Numbered from the stretch's first letter, positions 34,500 to 46,175 are shown. The stretch is 64,000 bases of DNA from Patiria miniata (GCF_015706575.1 NW_024037063.1:11346927-11410926); one strand, 5' to 3'. A program made the numbers and translations. The notes: generated by a model from the sequence alone, not told the origin.

Positions 34500-35271
34500 C
34501 AATTCAAAACAATTCAAAACATGATTCAGCAACTTTTGATTTGAAATTGAGATCCTAGAATGCTGTTTTTCTCGGAATATACAGCTAAAGCTGAGCTGAA
34601 ACTTCATCAGGTTAGTTTTTCAGTATCCTTCATTAGATTTTGAACACTTTTGTTGCTTCAAACGAACAAAATGCACAAATTACAAATGATGGACTATATC
34701 TTTAAACGTCGTTGTTCACTTGTTGAATGCCGCAGTTCTCAAGCAGTGTGTTCGATTACTTCCCCCACGCTTACTCGTGCAAGCGCGACAGCGTTCGATT
34801 TACCTCTCCGTGACTTCTCGCGCTTACTCGAGCCTGGCCCAAGTGACCAACTCGCCGAGCCGGTTACTTGGGTAGGTATCCCATAAGGCCATGCAACGTC
34901 CAGCGGGCGCCTCAGGCCGAATCCGAAACGGGCTTCCACGAAGCATAGAGCTACAAACCCTATATAGCTCTATGCACGGAGCTACGGATACGAATTATTG
35001 TCAGCGCGTCCCCGCGTATTTTCACTGGGCGTGGACGTGCTCTAGACAGAATTGATTCGGATGCAGCCTGGGAATTCGGAATCGGAAAAATGTTGCAACC
35101 TGACGCCACTCCACGATTGTATACAAAGTCTATGGAGAGTCAAGACATTTTTTTCCTAACAGAAATGGAAATATTTCTCAGTCCCAGATTCATGTCTTAT
35201 CATCATTTTTGCAATGAATGATCTTCATTGAGATGATATGTGTAGAAAAAAGTGGTGTCAGGTTGCAACAT
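34500..35271. other. No gene recognised
   Basis: Contains an inverted CATAGAGCTA pair at about 34,943-34,975. No coding or repeat assignment. Confidence 0.4.
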
Positions 35272-35500
35272 TCCTCCCCCGTAAAAGGAAAAAAAGGAAG
35301 AAGAAAAGAGAGAAAAAAAAAGAGAAAAGAGGCGAGAAGTCATATTGGTGTAATTTTAATGGGTGCGGGAGGGGCAAAATATCCCGACCCCCTCTAAAAC
35401 TGATAAATCGAGAATAATTGAGAAAAACAGGATTTTTTTAAAAAAATATGTTTTGCCCCCCTATAAAAAAAAATAGAAAAAATCCTGGCGACGCCGATGT
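35272..35500. mobile_element. Relic of the CATGGGCGTCGC hAT-like MITE
   Basis: Shares CTGATAAATCGAGAATAA, GTTTTGCCCCCCT and ATCCTGGCGACGCC with the intact copy at 45,920-46,175. The left terminus is lost. Confidence 0.6.
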
Positions 35501-36114
35501 TTACAGCTCTTGCACGAAACTTAACCCCAAACCGTTCTGCGTATGTCTGTCATTACGCTGGGCATGTCTGTCATTACGCGAGGAGTCAGGCGCGAGTAAG
35601 CTGGGGGAAGTATTCGAACGCACTCATTCATTAAATTCATATCTATGGATACAGCGCGCACTGTTTGTACGCGTATGACTTATCGGTGGCCATTTTTGGA
35701 AGACCAGGGGAACTGGTCAAAAAGCAAAAATAAGTAAATGTATGGCGTATGGGAATACGCTATTTAATTATTATAGACACCAATGGTCATTACTCAGTAA
35801 CTTTTGAATTGAAATATTTTTTTTCCAGAATATTGTGTTTTCTCGAAATATACAGCATTCACAGAGCTAACGGGTTAGTTGTTAAATTCGATGTTGAGCA
35901 CTTTTGTTGCGTCAAACGAAAAAAATGCACCAATGACAAAATTTTATCTACTCTACCTTTGTTAAAATTCTGAATCCTATCAGAACTGGCGTATTCTGGA
36001 GCTTCTTGCGTACATTGTGCCCTCGACACATGTTTTTAGTGATTCAGTTTTATAAAATTGTATGCAAATCCTTTTAGATCTATACATTTTGTTGGTTTAA
36101 AATGTTGCACACAT
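35501..36114. other. No gene recognised
   Basis: AT-rich spacer before the inverted duplicated segment. No supported frame. Confidence 0.45.
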
Positions 36115-37445
36115 TTTCCTTAAATAATTATATATATAATTAACCAGATTTTTCTTTTCATAAGATCGAGGCTGCAGGGTGGTTTGACTTTCTGTTTGAG
36201 CATCAATTTGTTTAAATTTGTCGAAAAAATTTGAATTATGTTAAACAAAAGTATACTCATATAAAGAAATGATAAGATCTTGTTATCTGTTACTAGTTTT
36301 AATTTTCTGATCCAATAAGAATTCTCAAATGAAAGAAATATAAAAATGGCTTTTTGGGTAATGAATGCCATATTAGACTTCAGGTTGCAGAGCATTTGCT
36401 AATGCAAACGGGCCTTTTTGTCTTATACCAGCCCTCGTCGGGAAAGGAGAACCTTTTTTTTTGGTGACAAAAATGCTGAATGCCGTTCATTGATTTATTT
36501 ATATTTCCACTGAAGGTTTTGGCAAATTTGCAAGAAATTTGGCGATCATTGGCATCTTGGTTAAGTCAGTATGAAACCCAAATTAATTTTTGTGAAATTC
36601 CTTGTTTGGGATGGTAACCATTTTATAAAAAAGTATATAAACAAAATTGATTAAATTTTTCGTAAAATTTAGCAAGTTTTGAATGAATTAAATGTCTTTG
36701 GCATCTTGACTTCAAAACTCGACTTTGACCCCGGCGTCCAGTGATAAAACAATGTTGAACAATAATTGCAGCATCAAAGTAAGAAATAATGCAGCCCCAT
36801 CAGATTCAGAACACAATTGTTTCCCACAGAAAATGGTAATAATAAACCTCATCACGGAATATAATAAAGTTTAATAAAATGTATTAATTTGTTTTGCATT
36901 TTTTTTTTTTATGTAATACCCAAAACTAAACAAATAATAATATAAGGGGAATTAAAACAGCGCTTTTATTTGAATTGTCTTTGCATTGTTGGTGAGGTGA
37001 AGAAATGTAAACATATACCGGTATTTTTATTTTCCAAACTAAATCAATGGGCCTACCTTGAGTCCTGCGAAGCCTTGCAATCAGCAGGATCACAATGAAC
37101 GTCACCAGGAGTGCAGTACGAGCAAACGGCGGCATTTCTAGATGAAGTTTTTCCGGCTCTAAGCAGTATAGACGACGAGTCCGCGACGCAATAAATGACG
37201 GGAAATACAATTTGTGTCTTAATACGACAAGCTTTTCCTCGTCCACACCACTGACTAACGATCCCTCTACAGCTGTTATATTGCGACTAAACGGGAGAGA
37301 GCTCATTACATTATTATAATGCGATTTGCCGTTTCCATGGCAAGTCACCTTGGACAGAGCCAAACACTGAAAAACGTTGAAATCCAGTCTTTTCGACAAG
37401 GACAGAAAGCGAAACTCGAGTGACTGCAAACGTTCTTCAAACTTG
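36115..37445 (-). repeat. Left copy of inverted segment carrying a signal-peptide exon
   Basis: Reverse-complemented, this segment aligns with 57,960-59,225. Shared blocks: the exon itself, the 5' flank (GTTTCCATGG, CGTCGTCTATACTGCT), GGTATATTT...CACC beyond the donor, GGCAAATTTGCAAGAAATTTGGCGA and its partner, and TTTTTGTCTTATA. The copies differ by many substitutions and small indels, so the duplication is not recent. Confidence 0.8.
37057..37135 (-). CDS. First coding exon: signal peptide
   Basis: Reads MPPFARTALLVTFIVILLIA then RLRRTQ: a short basic start, a 12-residue hydrophobic core and a polar end, as in a signal peptide or signal anchor. The donor is CAAG|GTAGGC, phase 1. The inverted paralogue at 58,289-58,367 has the same length, phase and donor, and the substitutions between them (Phe/Cys, Arg/Gly) leave the hydrophobic core intact, which supports real coding. 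The next exon in matching phase on this strand is 23,360-23,572. The upstream open stretch to 37,429 is not conserved as protein in the other copy and is probably 5' UTR. Confidence 0.6.
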
Positions 37446-38352
37446 TAGTCTTTGTCGAGATGGAACTCTCCGCAAGGTAATTATTAATTCTCGCGTGAGT
37501 CATCATTGAACATTTTAATTCATAATGCCTGGAGAAAATTTCGATTATTCAAAATTAAACGCTCCGTAAATGTAAACAAACCGGTCAATTATTGCACAAG
37601 ATGTTGAAACTTAAGTTAGATGGCGAAAGAAATGAAGAGAATTGTCTCCATTTTAAAGCTAATTATAAATAATCCCCCTTTAACCACTAAGCTGCAAAAT
37701 AGGACCCAATCCTATTGTACCAGGGTACGAGATGGGGTGGGATGTGGCACTAGATAGTTACCAATATTTTATCACTATTATTTATTATTATTACTTTTAT
37801 TTTTGTTGCGCCACATAAGGCAGCAAGTAACTAAATAGATGATAATCCTTCAATGTACCCATACATGTTTGTGTCTCGTGTCCTGAGTACAGCAATACAA
37901 ACTAACATTATCAGCTCCAACATGTATTAACACTAGCTGGACAACACATGTGATCTATAGTCTGGTTCCCAGACCCCCAAAAATCTGACTATTTCTGATA
38001 AATTTTAGGTCAGGTAGCCACCACGGCACGTGACCAAGGCGGGAGGAATGCCTCCCGTTTCCGAAAATGCCCGAGGTTTGTAGAATGCAATTTGTCGACA
38101 CTATGGATAGCAACTGGGTATTCCGGGTATACACTTTTTTTGGTACCTACCATGCTTTAGAAAAAAAAATAGTTGATACAATAAATTCGCTGTTTGCATT
38201 AAAAAAAACCTTGAAATTTAATTGCATTCGGATACACGGAAATAATGGTCGTGAACAAACGTCACTCGAATAATCAGAGTTGTTTATCAAACCAGCACAT
38301 GTCATCATTGGTCGTCTCGATTCTCACTGCGGGCATTTCGCTACTCTGGTCT
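37446..38352. other. Intergenic spacer, possible promoter side of the minus-strand gene
   Basis: No coding sequence is supported. The stretch next to 37,445 should hold the promoter of the minus-strand gene, but I see no clear core element. Confidence 0.4.
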
Positions 38353-39067
38353 CTATGGTGTTCTATAGACGCCAAATCTGCGTCGCGTCGTGCTTTCACG
38401 TCGTGCCGTCGCGTCGTACCGTCGCGTCGTGACGTCGTCTGTCGCGTCGTGCCGTCGCCCGTCGCGTCGTGGCGTCGTGTCGTGCCGTCGCCCGTCGCGT
38501 CGTGCCGTCGCCTCTTAAATTACCGTTTCTAAGCACGTACGCTGTATGAGGAAGTGACGCACCTTCACACGTCGCGTCGTGCCGTCGTGCGTCGCGTCGT
38601 GCCGTCGCCCTTCGCGTCGTGCCGTCGCCTGTTACCTCGGCGCTTCTAAGTAGACTGCTTGAAGAGGCAACGCACACATTGCCCGTCGCGTCGTGCCGTC
38701 GCCCGTCGCGTCGTGCCGTCGCGTCGTGCCGTCTCCCGTCGCGTCGTGCCGTCGCCCGCCGCGTGACTGTATCTTTCTTGGCAATAGGTGGCGCCTTCAT
38801 TCTTCATGTACCTGTACTCTATGTCGCGATATGTCGTACAGTTTGTACACGGTTTGTGGGGAGGCCTATTATTAGTGGTTGCGGAGGTCCTACTCAATCA
38901 ATTTCAAAATACATAGACTATTTTCTGCTTCCGATTGCCAAACAACAAAGCACATATACACGCGATTCCGGGCATGAGCTTGAAAAACTAAACAACGTGA
39001 CATTGAAGCAGGATAGCCTATTGATCACATTGGATATTGTGTCCATTTTTTTTTCTTTCTTTCTTTT

Positions 39068-39326
39068 TGGTAATGAAACCAAGGGTCCCTCAAAAGTGCC
39101 TTAAGCACTGTAGCCCGGAAGCCTGAAGAAACCTGTAGAGAGAAGACAATGAAAAGAAATTACAGTTTTAAAGGTGGGAGGAAAACCCCAGAAGAATATT
39201 CTGAGGAAAACCCACGGAATCAGGTAGTGACTGAAAACACAATCCACATATTGGCCCGGGCGGGATTTCGAACCCGGGTCACAGCAGTGGAAGGCGAGGA
39301 AAGTACCGCTACGCCAACCTGACTTC
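39068..39326 (-). mobile_element. SINE family 1, copy 2, full length
   Basis: On the minus strand a tRNA-like head (AGGTTGGCGTAGCGGTACTT as A-box region, CCCGGGTTCGAAATCCCG as B box) is followed by the family body (GTGTTTTCAGTCACTACCTG, CGTGGGTTTTCC, TTTTCCTCCCACC). A TTTCTTTC run adjoins its 3' side on the plus strand at 39,050-39,066. Confidence 0.85.
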
Positions 39327-39364
39327 CCTAATAGTCAGGTCCTAATACATTCCATTCAAATTGA

Positions 39365-40130
39365 ATCAGTTTGCGATGCACTTGAAGCTATTCCTTCCTC
39401 CATGCTTGAAGTTACCGATAGCAGTATGTACGCAATACCCAAACCTACAAGAGAACACGCTCGCTGTCTCCTGGAACTTATCATGCATCGAAACATATTT
39501 GAATTCAATGGAAAGTTCTTCAGACAGAAAATTGGCGTGGCTATGGGAAGCGAATGCAGTCCAGAAATATGCGATATAACCCTGCAATCCTTCCATTGTG
39601 AGTTACATGAGATACAGGGACAACGTCTTAATAATATTTAACGGTAACGAAGACCAAGCCGGTGACCTCGTCCAAACTCTAAACCAAATTCATCCCACGC
39701 TCAAGTTCACGTCAGAGATTTCAAACAGTCAAGTCACCATCCTCGACCTCGTCATCTACAAAGGCGAACGGTTCCAAAAAGAAGGGAAACTGGATACTCG
39801 AGTAGCAACCAAAAAAACTGATACCTTTCAGTATCTTGCTCGAGATTCAGCCCACCGTGAGTCAGTGTTTGGCGGTTTGATTAAGGGAGAATTAATGAGA
39901 TATGACCGTATATGCACACACTCAAAATAATTTGAGGAGAAGGCTGAATTCTTCAAAGACAAACTTCAAAAACGCGGATACAACCAAGAAGACTTAGCCC
40001 TTCTTCCCTAAAAAGGCGAAACTCGCGTGAACTCTAAAAAGCGTGCAAAAACCGAAAAGAATATCCCGCTGGTCTTTGTTTCACCCTACCACCCACAAAT
40101 TAAACACCCAGCTCTTAAGCAGGCCCTTCT
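39365..40130 (+). mobile_element. Penelope-like reverse transcriptase remains
   Basis: In-frame pieces read HARCLLELIMHRNIFEFNGK, FFRQKIGVAMGSECSPEICD (the QxxGxAMG...SP motif of Penelope-like reverse transcriptases), MRYRDNVLIIFNG (catalytic box, RDN here where the family usually has a DD pair), HPTLKFTSEISNSQVTILDL, KKTDTFQYLARDSAHRESVF, GGLIKGELMRYDRIC and, further on, VFVSPYHPQIKHPALKQALL. The order fits the family and the spacing is close to normal. The N-terminal part and the GIY-YIG endonuclease are not visible. The frame changes at least twice, so the copy is dead. Confidence 0.75.
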
Positions 40131-41192
40131 GAAACACTGAAATATGCCCTGGTCCGATCAAGGATTAACCCATCTCCACCATCCAACCAAGAAAAAAAAC
40201 TTGGATGAGGAGAACGTACAAGTCCTTTTGGAACTTCTTGAAGAACAGAACAAACATAATGGTCATTTAGGCATGGATTTCGAAATAAAAATAAAAAATA
40301 AGAAATCCACTTAATCTGATCATTACAAGAAATGCTAACGCGTATAATATTATTAACCATCATTAGCAATAAAGTAAATACGTATAAAAGAATTAAACAA
40401 AGGGTGACTGATGAAGTGCGTAAAAAGGGCACAGAAAATATGCACTGTTTCCCCGACACACAAAAAAAAGAAAAAACAGGTGGGACGGCATATTATCACC
40501 GGTATAAATCAAATCATTAAGTGAACTAAAAACAAAAACCACATGTACACAAACCAGTCCCTGCGTCGCTTAAACACCGGGTGAGTTTTTTTTAAACTCC
40601 CGCTCTCCGGTTATCACCAATTTAATGGGCCCGCTGGCGAGGTATGTGTTGACAAGTTGTAACCCACCCATCACCGCAACCCAGCAGTGGAACTGATGTT
40701 ACTCCCTATATGCGTATTGAATTTCCAAAAAAGAAAAAAACCTTAACAAATACGCTCTAGGCAGTTTAGTCATATACTTACACAGGTATCCATACCAGTG
40801 CTTCTAAGTCTTAAATAAACGGAAATCTTCTCTAGCTGGTTGCAAATACAATGTTTTCAAAAAGATTCATCAGCTCGCAGAGCCCCTCGTACTCCAATTT
40901 TATCATACATCCCATAAAAAGAAAAGAATGAGGAACGGCCCTGAATGAAAAATGCTGATATCAATCCCATCTTCCTCCCTTGTTTTAAGCCCTTATTCAC
41001 GGCGGCAACTTTCTTGGAATTACTTTGGTACCAACAAGTTATTAGTATCAACAGATTGTTCCCTGAATTTTGCTCGCACAAAACTGGTTCTTCCTTGCTA
41101 TTTTCCTAGCCAGAAAACCACTTCTTTTTAAGAAAACACAAGTCTGATAAAAACTTTAATGCATGGTGGCGGCCAAACTCCATTCCATTTAA

Positions 41193-41628
41193 CCCTAAAG
41201 GGGCCGGGGGGTGGGGGGGGGGGGGGCGGAATCCCCCCCTCAACATTTTCCGCGATAGCCTCTAAAATTTTTCGCGACCCGAGCTGTTATGACTTTTTAG
41301 CCTCGAGCTTTGCACATCTTTTGATACCAAAAACATAAAAATCAGACAACGGGTTGCCGCGTAGCGAAAAATTTTCCGGCGGTATACGCCGTGAAAACTG
41401 AATTTTCGCATATACGTCGTGTACACAGAGCAGAATTGCCATTTGTCCATATGAATAATTAATTAGCCATAATTCCAAAACACTTTGACCTATAGTAATG
41501 AAATTTCTTGGGTAGGTTTAGGAAGAGTTGCTCTATGCATGCGCTGAGTTTCAACATTTTTCGTCAGTCGATGGAATCCGCCCCCCCCCCGGCTGAGAGA
41601 TGGTCAAAATAACCCGGCCCCTTTAGGG
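41193..41628. mobile_element. TTAA-flanked piggyBac-like MITE, 436 bp
   Basis: Ends CCCTAAAGGGGCCGGG are mirrored on the right (CCCGGCCCCTTTAGGG), both bordered by TTAA (41,189-41,192 and 41,629-41,632). G-runs follow the left end and C-runs precede the right end. No transposase. Confidence 0.85.
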
Positions 41629-42178
41629 TTAAAATGTAGTGGCGACATGTATGATTACGCCCCTTCCTATTAAACACAAGTACATGAAGAATGAAGGCGC
41701 CACCTATTGCCAAGAAAGATACAGTCACGCGACGGGCGACGGCACGACGCGACGGGCGACGGCACGACGCGACGGCACGATGCGACGGCACGATGCGACG
41801 GGCGACGGCACGACGCAACGGGCGACGGCACGACGCGACGGGCAATGTGTGCGTCGCCTCTTCAAGCAGTCTACTTAGAAGCACCGAGGTAACAGGCGAC
41901 GGCACGACGCGATTGGCGACTGCACGACGCGACGGACGACGGCACGACGCGACGGACGACGGCACGACGCGACGTGTGAAGGTGCGTCGCTTCCTCATGC
42001 AGTGAACGTGCTTAGAAACGGTAATTTAAGAGGCGACGGCACGACGCGACGGGCGACGGCACGACGCGACGCCACGACGCGACGGGCGACGGTACGACGC
42101 GACGGACGACGGTACGACGCGACGGCACGACGTGAAAGCACGACGCGACGCAGATTTGGCGTCTATAGAACACCATAG

Positions 42179-43020
42179 GTCTCGGGCCATGTGGCGGGCT
42201 TTCGGAACAGTGGACACAAGTTGTGCATTTTTGGTAATTTTTGGTCCCGTGCGACTTGTGGACTGGGCCCGTGATGGACTTTTGATTTGCCCTCCTTATC
42301 TGACTTGTGATTGGCCTGTGATTAACATGGGCTCGATAGGTGGGGGCCGGGGGGGGGGCACTTTTTAAAATTGGGGATATCATGTATCGTTTCCCTCCAC
42401 TTTTTTCGTCCCCAATAAAATTTGCAGCCTACGTTTGATTCTATAGCCTAGAATACGTTATTCAACGACTCCAAACTCGAATTTGATGTTTAAATAATGA
42501 TCTTTGTTAGTAAAATGGGTATAGATGTCAGAAATTGTCTCAGATCGCACCACAGATCGTTTAGAATCCAACATTTTTCAGGGCCCTGAAGCTGGCCCCG
42601 AACCCAGCATTCATGGCTTCGCGCTCGCATTAGTTCTGATCAAATGTATGGTCCCCCCCCCCCCAATTTTGAGAAGCGATTGACGCCCTTGGGCTTGATT
42701 ATAGGTTGGTAGATTACCAAACATTTTAATTGTATCATGTTTTTTTTTTATCTCGCTTATTCAATACACAGCTCATGATAATACGGCCTGGTAGATTCCC
42801 CAAACTCTCGTGCTATTTATAAATTCTCGTTTATGTCTTTGAATAATGTATGATGTTTTTTTGTGTCCTTGTGTAGGTTTAGTGCCAGTGGATTCTCCGT
42901 CGGCTGGCAATTTTTATGTATTTTATGCTAATGTTATTGCTATGCTAAGTATTTTAATTCTGAACTTTCATGTAAATTAAGTATAATTGAGCATATGGCT
43001 GCGAGAGTCTTTTATTAATT
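42179..43020. other. No gene recognised
   Basis: Poly-G (42,348) and poly-C (42,653) runs suggest old MITE ends, but I cannot pair them. No coding sequence supported. Confidence 0.4.
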
Positions 43021-43322
43021 CATGTCTTTTATTCATTAATCATAAATCAACAACAACCAAAAGACATGGAGAAAACCTAGAACATCATGAACATGAAAGA
43101 CGAATCAAAAGAAACAGTCTAAATGTCAATGAAGCAAGGAACTAGAAATTAATGTAGAAGTAAGAGACAAAAAAAAGGTCTGCAGAATTGACAAATTAAA
43201 TACTTAACAATTTAGCATAACAAGAAAAGCATAACAAGAAAAGCATAAACCAGGGAATAACGATTGCTTTGGCTAGGTCAAGGGAATATTGATGAGTGGG
43301 ATGGGCGATATGAAAGAATACC

Positions 43323-44138
43323 TTAATCTTGAGAATCAATCCAAACGGGGCTGTATTTTGAGTAGAAGATAACGAAGGATGAGACCAGTGCTGTTTTTGA
43401 CAGGTGAGTGGTGAGTTGCCGTATTTCGGTTTTTGTCATCAGATTGAATAGGGAGCGGATTTGTGTTTTGTTGTTTTCGTCTATGAAGCCTCTACTTCCT
43501 TTTTCCAAGGCGATGAGTTTGGAGTTGAAGCCTATCTCACACAAATCTCGTGTTAGGTTGGCATATTTTTGCATTTTGTAGTCATGGCTTTTAGTTATGT
43601 TAGTTTCGAATGGTACCGTAAATTCAACTATGGTGATGTCTTTGTTATGTTCGTCTGTTATGACAATGTCTGGCTCAAGTGTGGTTGGTAGTATGGATGG
43701 TGGGATGGTATTGCAGCCAGGAGCGTGTTTACCATCGAGATCGGCAAAGAGTTTGCGGTAAGAGCAGCTGTTGTACATTTTGTCTAGGGATTTACAGATT
43801 TCCAGTAAAACATTGTTGTGGCGATAGGTGTAACGGCCTTGATTGAGCATTACTGGGCAGTAATTGAGGATATGTAACAATGTTTCTTTGGATGTACACT
43901 TGGCGTCAACTAACTTACCCCAGAGGCAGAGATTAGTATTGACTGGTAGAGTATCTATGATTGCATTGAGTCCAAAGCGAAGAATTTTCCGAGGTAAATT
44001 ATACATTATTGATTTCCAAGTGATGTTGGATTTTTCCGTTTCCATAAGTTCTAGGAGACGGCCTTGTTTAGCAAGGGATTTGATTTTTGGATCCCATGCA
44101 TTAGCAATGTCCTTTGCTAATAAACTTAAATAAACCAT
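43323..44138 (-). mobile_element. LINE ORF2 C-terminus with restriction-like endonuclease (R2/NeSL-like group)
   Basis: An uninterrupted 271-codon frame. It begins inside the post-polymerase region (WKSIMYNLPRKILRFGLNAI), then has the zinc-knuckle-like CLWGKLVDAKCTSKETLLHI plus LNYCP with conserved C-x-x-x-C...H...C spacing, the RYTYRHNNVLLEI segment (R-H-N), and the endonuclease core PDIVITDEHNKDITIVEFTV, where the acidic residues of the PD-(D/E)xK-like site lie. These are hallmarks of early-branching LINEs with a restriction-like endonuclease. The polymerase itself is absent: a 5'-truncated copy, but with no break in what remains, so it is fairly young or constrained. The 3' UTR probably extends towards 43,020. 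Confidence 0.8.
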
Positions 44139-44189
44139 TAATAATAACTAGAAATGTGTTTGTGGACAAACACAAGCTGTTTCGGATAT

Positions 44190-44835
44190 TTAAAATACTC
44201 TGTGCACGTTATGAACAATTGATGACGCCACTTTAAATGTCGCAACACAACACATTATACGTACATATCAAGTTACAACCAAATTGAGCATGTATAGTTC
44301 TGTAGATATACGGCTTTAATATAAAAATGCCCCTTTAATTGATGTCTAATTACATTTGATGATGCCATCACTTGAATTTTCATCTATAACACATCCCGGT
44401 GTGGGTACATATCAAATTAAAATGCAATCGGATGGTTCTCTAGAAATAGGCCTTATAAAATTGCCCTTTAAATGTGACGTACGGTCACATTTAATGTGAT
44501 GACGCCATAGTGACGTCAAAATTTTCATCTCCAACATAATACCAAGTTTCCACCCAATCAGACTTGTACTTCAGAAGTTATAGCGATTTGAACAAATGCA
44601 CATTTAATATGACGTCACGTGACACATGATGACGTCATCGCTACGAAAATCATCGGCACCATCTTCGGGTTTTGGCCTAAGTGTCTGCCAAGTGTGAAGT
44701 CAATCAGACATAAAAGTGCCAAAGTGTATGGTTTGAAGAAAAACGTGTACAAAACCCGGGAGAAAAATGCATCTTCAATGTGACGTAACCTAACACCTGA
44801 TGACGTCATGATTTACTAAAGTGACAAAGTTGAGT
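44190..44835 (+). repeat. TGACGTCA-containing diverged tandem units
   Basis: Five or so loose units of about 115-130 bp, each moving from a CATTTAATGTGACGTCA-type phrase through AATCAGACTT to a question of AAGTTATAGCG-type text. TGACGTCA or one-off versions occur repeatedly (44,510, 44,610, 44,628, 44,800). It resembles the style of the 11-17 kb array but I see no long match between them. Confidence 0.6.
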
Positions 44836-45139
44836 GATTTCGTGGTATAGTATTGATCATGCCAACGTGAGAAATGTGAACGTTCAACCAATGAAAGGGC
44901 ACCGGATTTCATGGGAGTCCAAATCTCATGTGACACTGGAAAGTGTTTAAAACCAGCCAGTCATGTCTTTATCATCTGTTTAAAGAGTGGCCACGTGACG
45001 GGATCTCGACCAATAGGAATGGGTAAACTGTATTAGGTATTTATGAATGAGAGGTTGAACTGTACATGTAATAGTTGTACAATATTTAGTATAGTTGCTT
45101 TACAATCGTGCAGTAATCCCATATGCTTTTATTTTATTT

Positions 45140-45400
45140 CATTGTGCTGTATTGTATTTGTAATGTATTGTATTTGTACATAATGTCTAGTCATTTGTCA
45201 ATGGAGATAAATAATGTGATATGAAATTGAACTGTAGTTTTTATTCCTCCGACAGAAGCGATTTAAAACAAATTAAGTGCACCCTATAGCCCCTGTACCA
45301 TTATTCTAAACTCTCCTGATATAATACTACGGAATATTGGCTTCGTCTCACGTTCGGCTGCAGTCAAGCTTCATCTCTTGTCTCAAGTTGACAAAGCACA
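45140..45400 (+). repeat. Dispersed repeat, copy 1 (uninterrupted)
   Basis: Shares AATTAAGTGCACCCTATAGC, TCTCCTGATA, TTGGCTTCGTCTCACGTTCG and GCTGCAGTC with 50,140-50,550. It shows the empty target site (CCCTATAGCCCC at 45,282-45,293) for the MITE inserted in the second copy. Confidence 0.8.
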
Positions 45401-45575
45401 GTATACCATATTGGTCGCCTTTCTGCTGTCCAGACACCAAATTCCGAACAAGGCCGATGGTATTTTTTCTATTGGGTTCCAACGACCGAGTCGATGTGCA
45501 GTAGTACAGTGCATGGGTGACGGGTCAGTGCACTAGCTAAATGCAATACAATACAATACAATACAATTTTGCAAG

Positions 45576-45747
45576 CGCTATCGAAACACAAATCATGAAG
45601 CCTATAGTGTGTACAGTAGATTGAGCAACAGAAAGCAAACTCTCGTCGAATGGTTCAGTGGAAATACACATTTGTTGGCCGACGCCATTGCAGTGTCGAT
45701 GTCACAGGATACGGAATTGAAACTGCTTAGTGTTGGAGGAGGGGACG
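45576..45747 (+). CDS. Exon of a histamine N-methyltransferase-like protein
   Basis: 172 nt. The acceptor is CAATTTTGCAAG and the donor GACG|GTGCGT, phase 1. It reads RYRNTNHEAYSVYSRLSNRK, QTLVEWFSGNTHLLADAIAV and SMSQDTELKLLSVGGGDG. The end is the SAM-binding motif I (LSVGGGDG; histamine N-methyltransferase has LSIGGGAGE at the same point), preceded by the family's helical lead. Family members act in the cytosol and methylate small amines. Only this one exon is recognisable; the first exon should lie upstream past the AATAC microsatellite (45,542-45,566) and the rest between here and 46,899, but I find neither, so the gene may be a relic. It neighbours another methyltransferase on the same strand. 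Confidence 0.55.
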
Positions 45748-45919
45748 GTGCGTATAAATATATAATTAATATTAGGCCTACATTCTCACATAATTATTTC
45801 GTAAGGCTTTTTGTTTCTATCCTGTACATGTAGCAGCATTGTATATTTGTCTTTGAAAATCATTCTGACCTAGAAAACCTGTACGGTCATTTTATAGTTT
45901 ATGAGCAGTTTGCTGCAGC

Positions 45920-46175
45920 CATGGGCGTCGCGGGGGGAGGGTGCCCCCCCCCCCACCGGAAAACGAAAAAAGAAAAAAAAAGAAAAAAGGGGGAGGGGGG
46001 AGAGGAAAAACAGGTGCGAACCAATATTGCTGTTAATTTGATGGGGGGTTAGGGCAAATTCTCCCCTGCTTACACTCGGAAAAATGATAAATCGAGAATA
46101 TAATGGAAAAATTAAGGAATTTTGCGGAAAATTTGCTTTGTTCCCCCCTTCGAAAAAATCCTGGCGACGCCCATG
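45920..46175. mobile_element. hAT-like MITE, CATGGGCGTCGC ends
   Basis: 256 bp. Perfect 12-bp mirrored ends CATGGGCGTCGC. Flanking 8-mers GCTGCAGC (45,912-45,919) and GGTGCAGC (46,176-46,183) match at seven of eight bases, as an aged hAT target duplication would. The inside has G/C and A runs. Confidence 0.8.

Larger units (their letters stand above)
38353..42178. mobile_element. 3.8 kb foldback-like element with CGTCGCGTCGTGCC arms
   Basis: The ends read CTATGGTGTTCTATAGACGC on the left and are mirrored at 42,160-42,178. The arms (38,353-38,810 and 41,677-42,178) consist of a 20-bp GC-rich unit, CGTCGCGTCGTGCCGTCGCC, broken by two unique blocks that are also mirrored: TTCTAAGCACGT...GAGGAAG and TTCTAAGTAGACTGCTTGAA. 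The inner arm border with GGCAATAGGTGGCGCCTTCA is mirrored too. The core carries a SINE, Penelope-like reverse transcriptase remains and a piggyBac-like MITE. All arginine/serine-rich frames in the arms are artefacts. Confidence 0.8.

Noticed and set aside
37136-37429. Upstream extension of the signal-peptide frame (about 98 more codons)
   Set aside because: The inverted paralogue does not keep this part open or similar as protein; likely 5' UTR.
38360-42178. Arginine/serine-rich frames up to 161 codons
   Set aside because: Products of the 20-bp GC-rich unit read in several frames on both strands.
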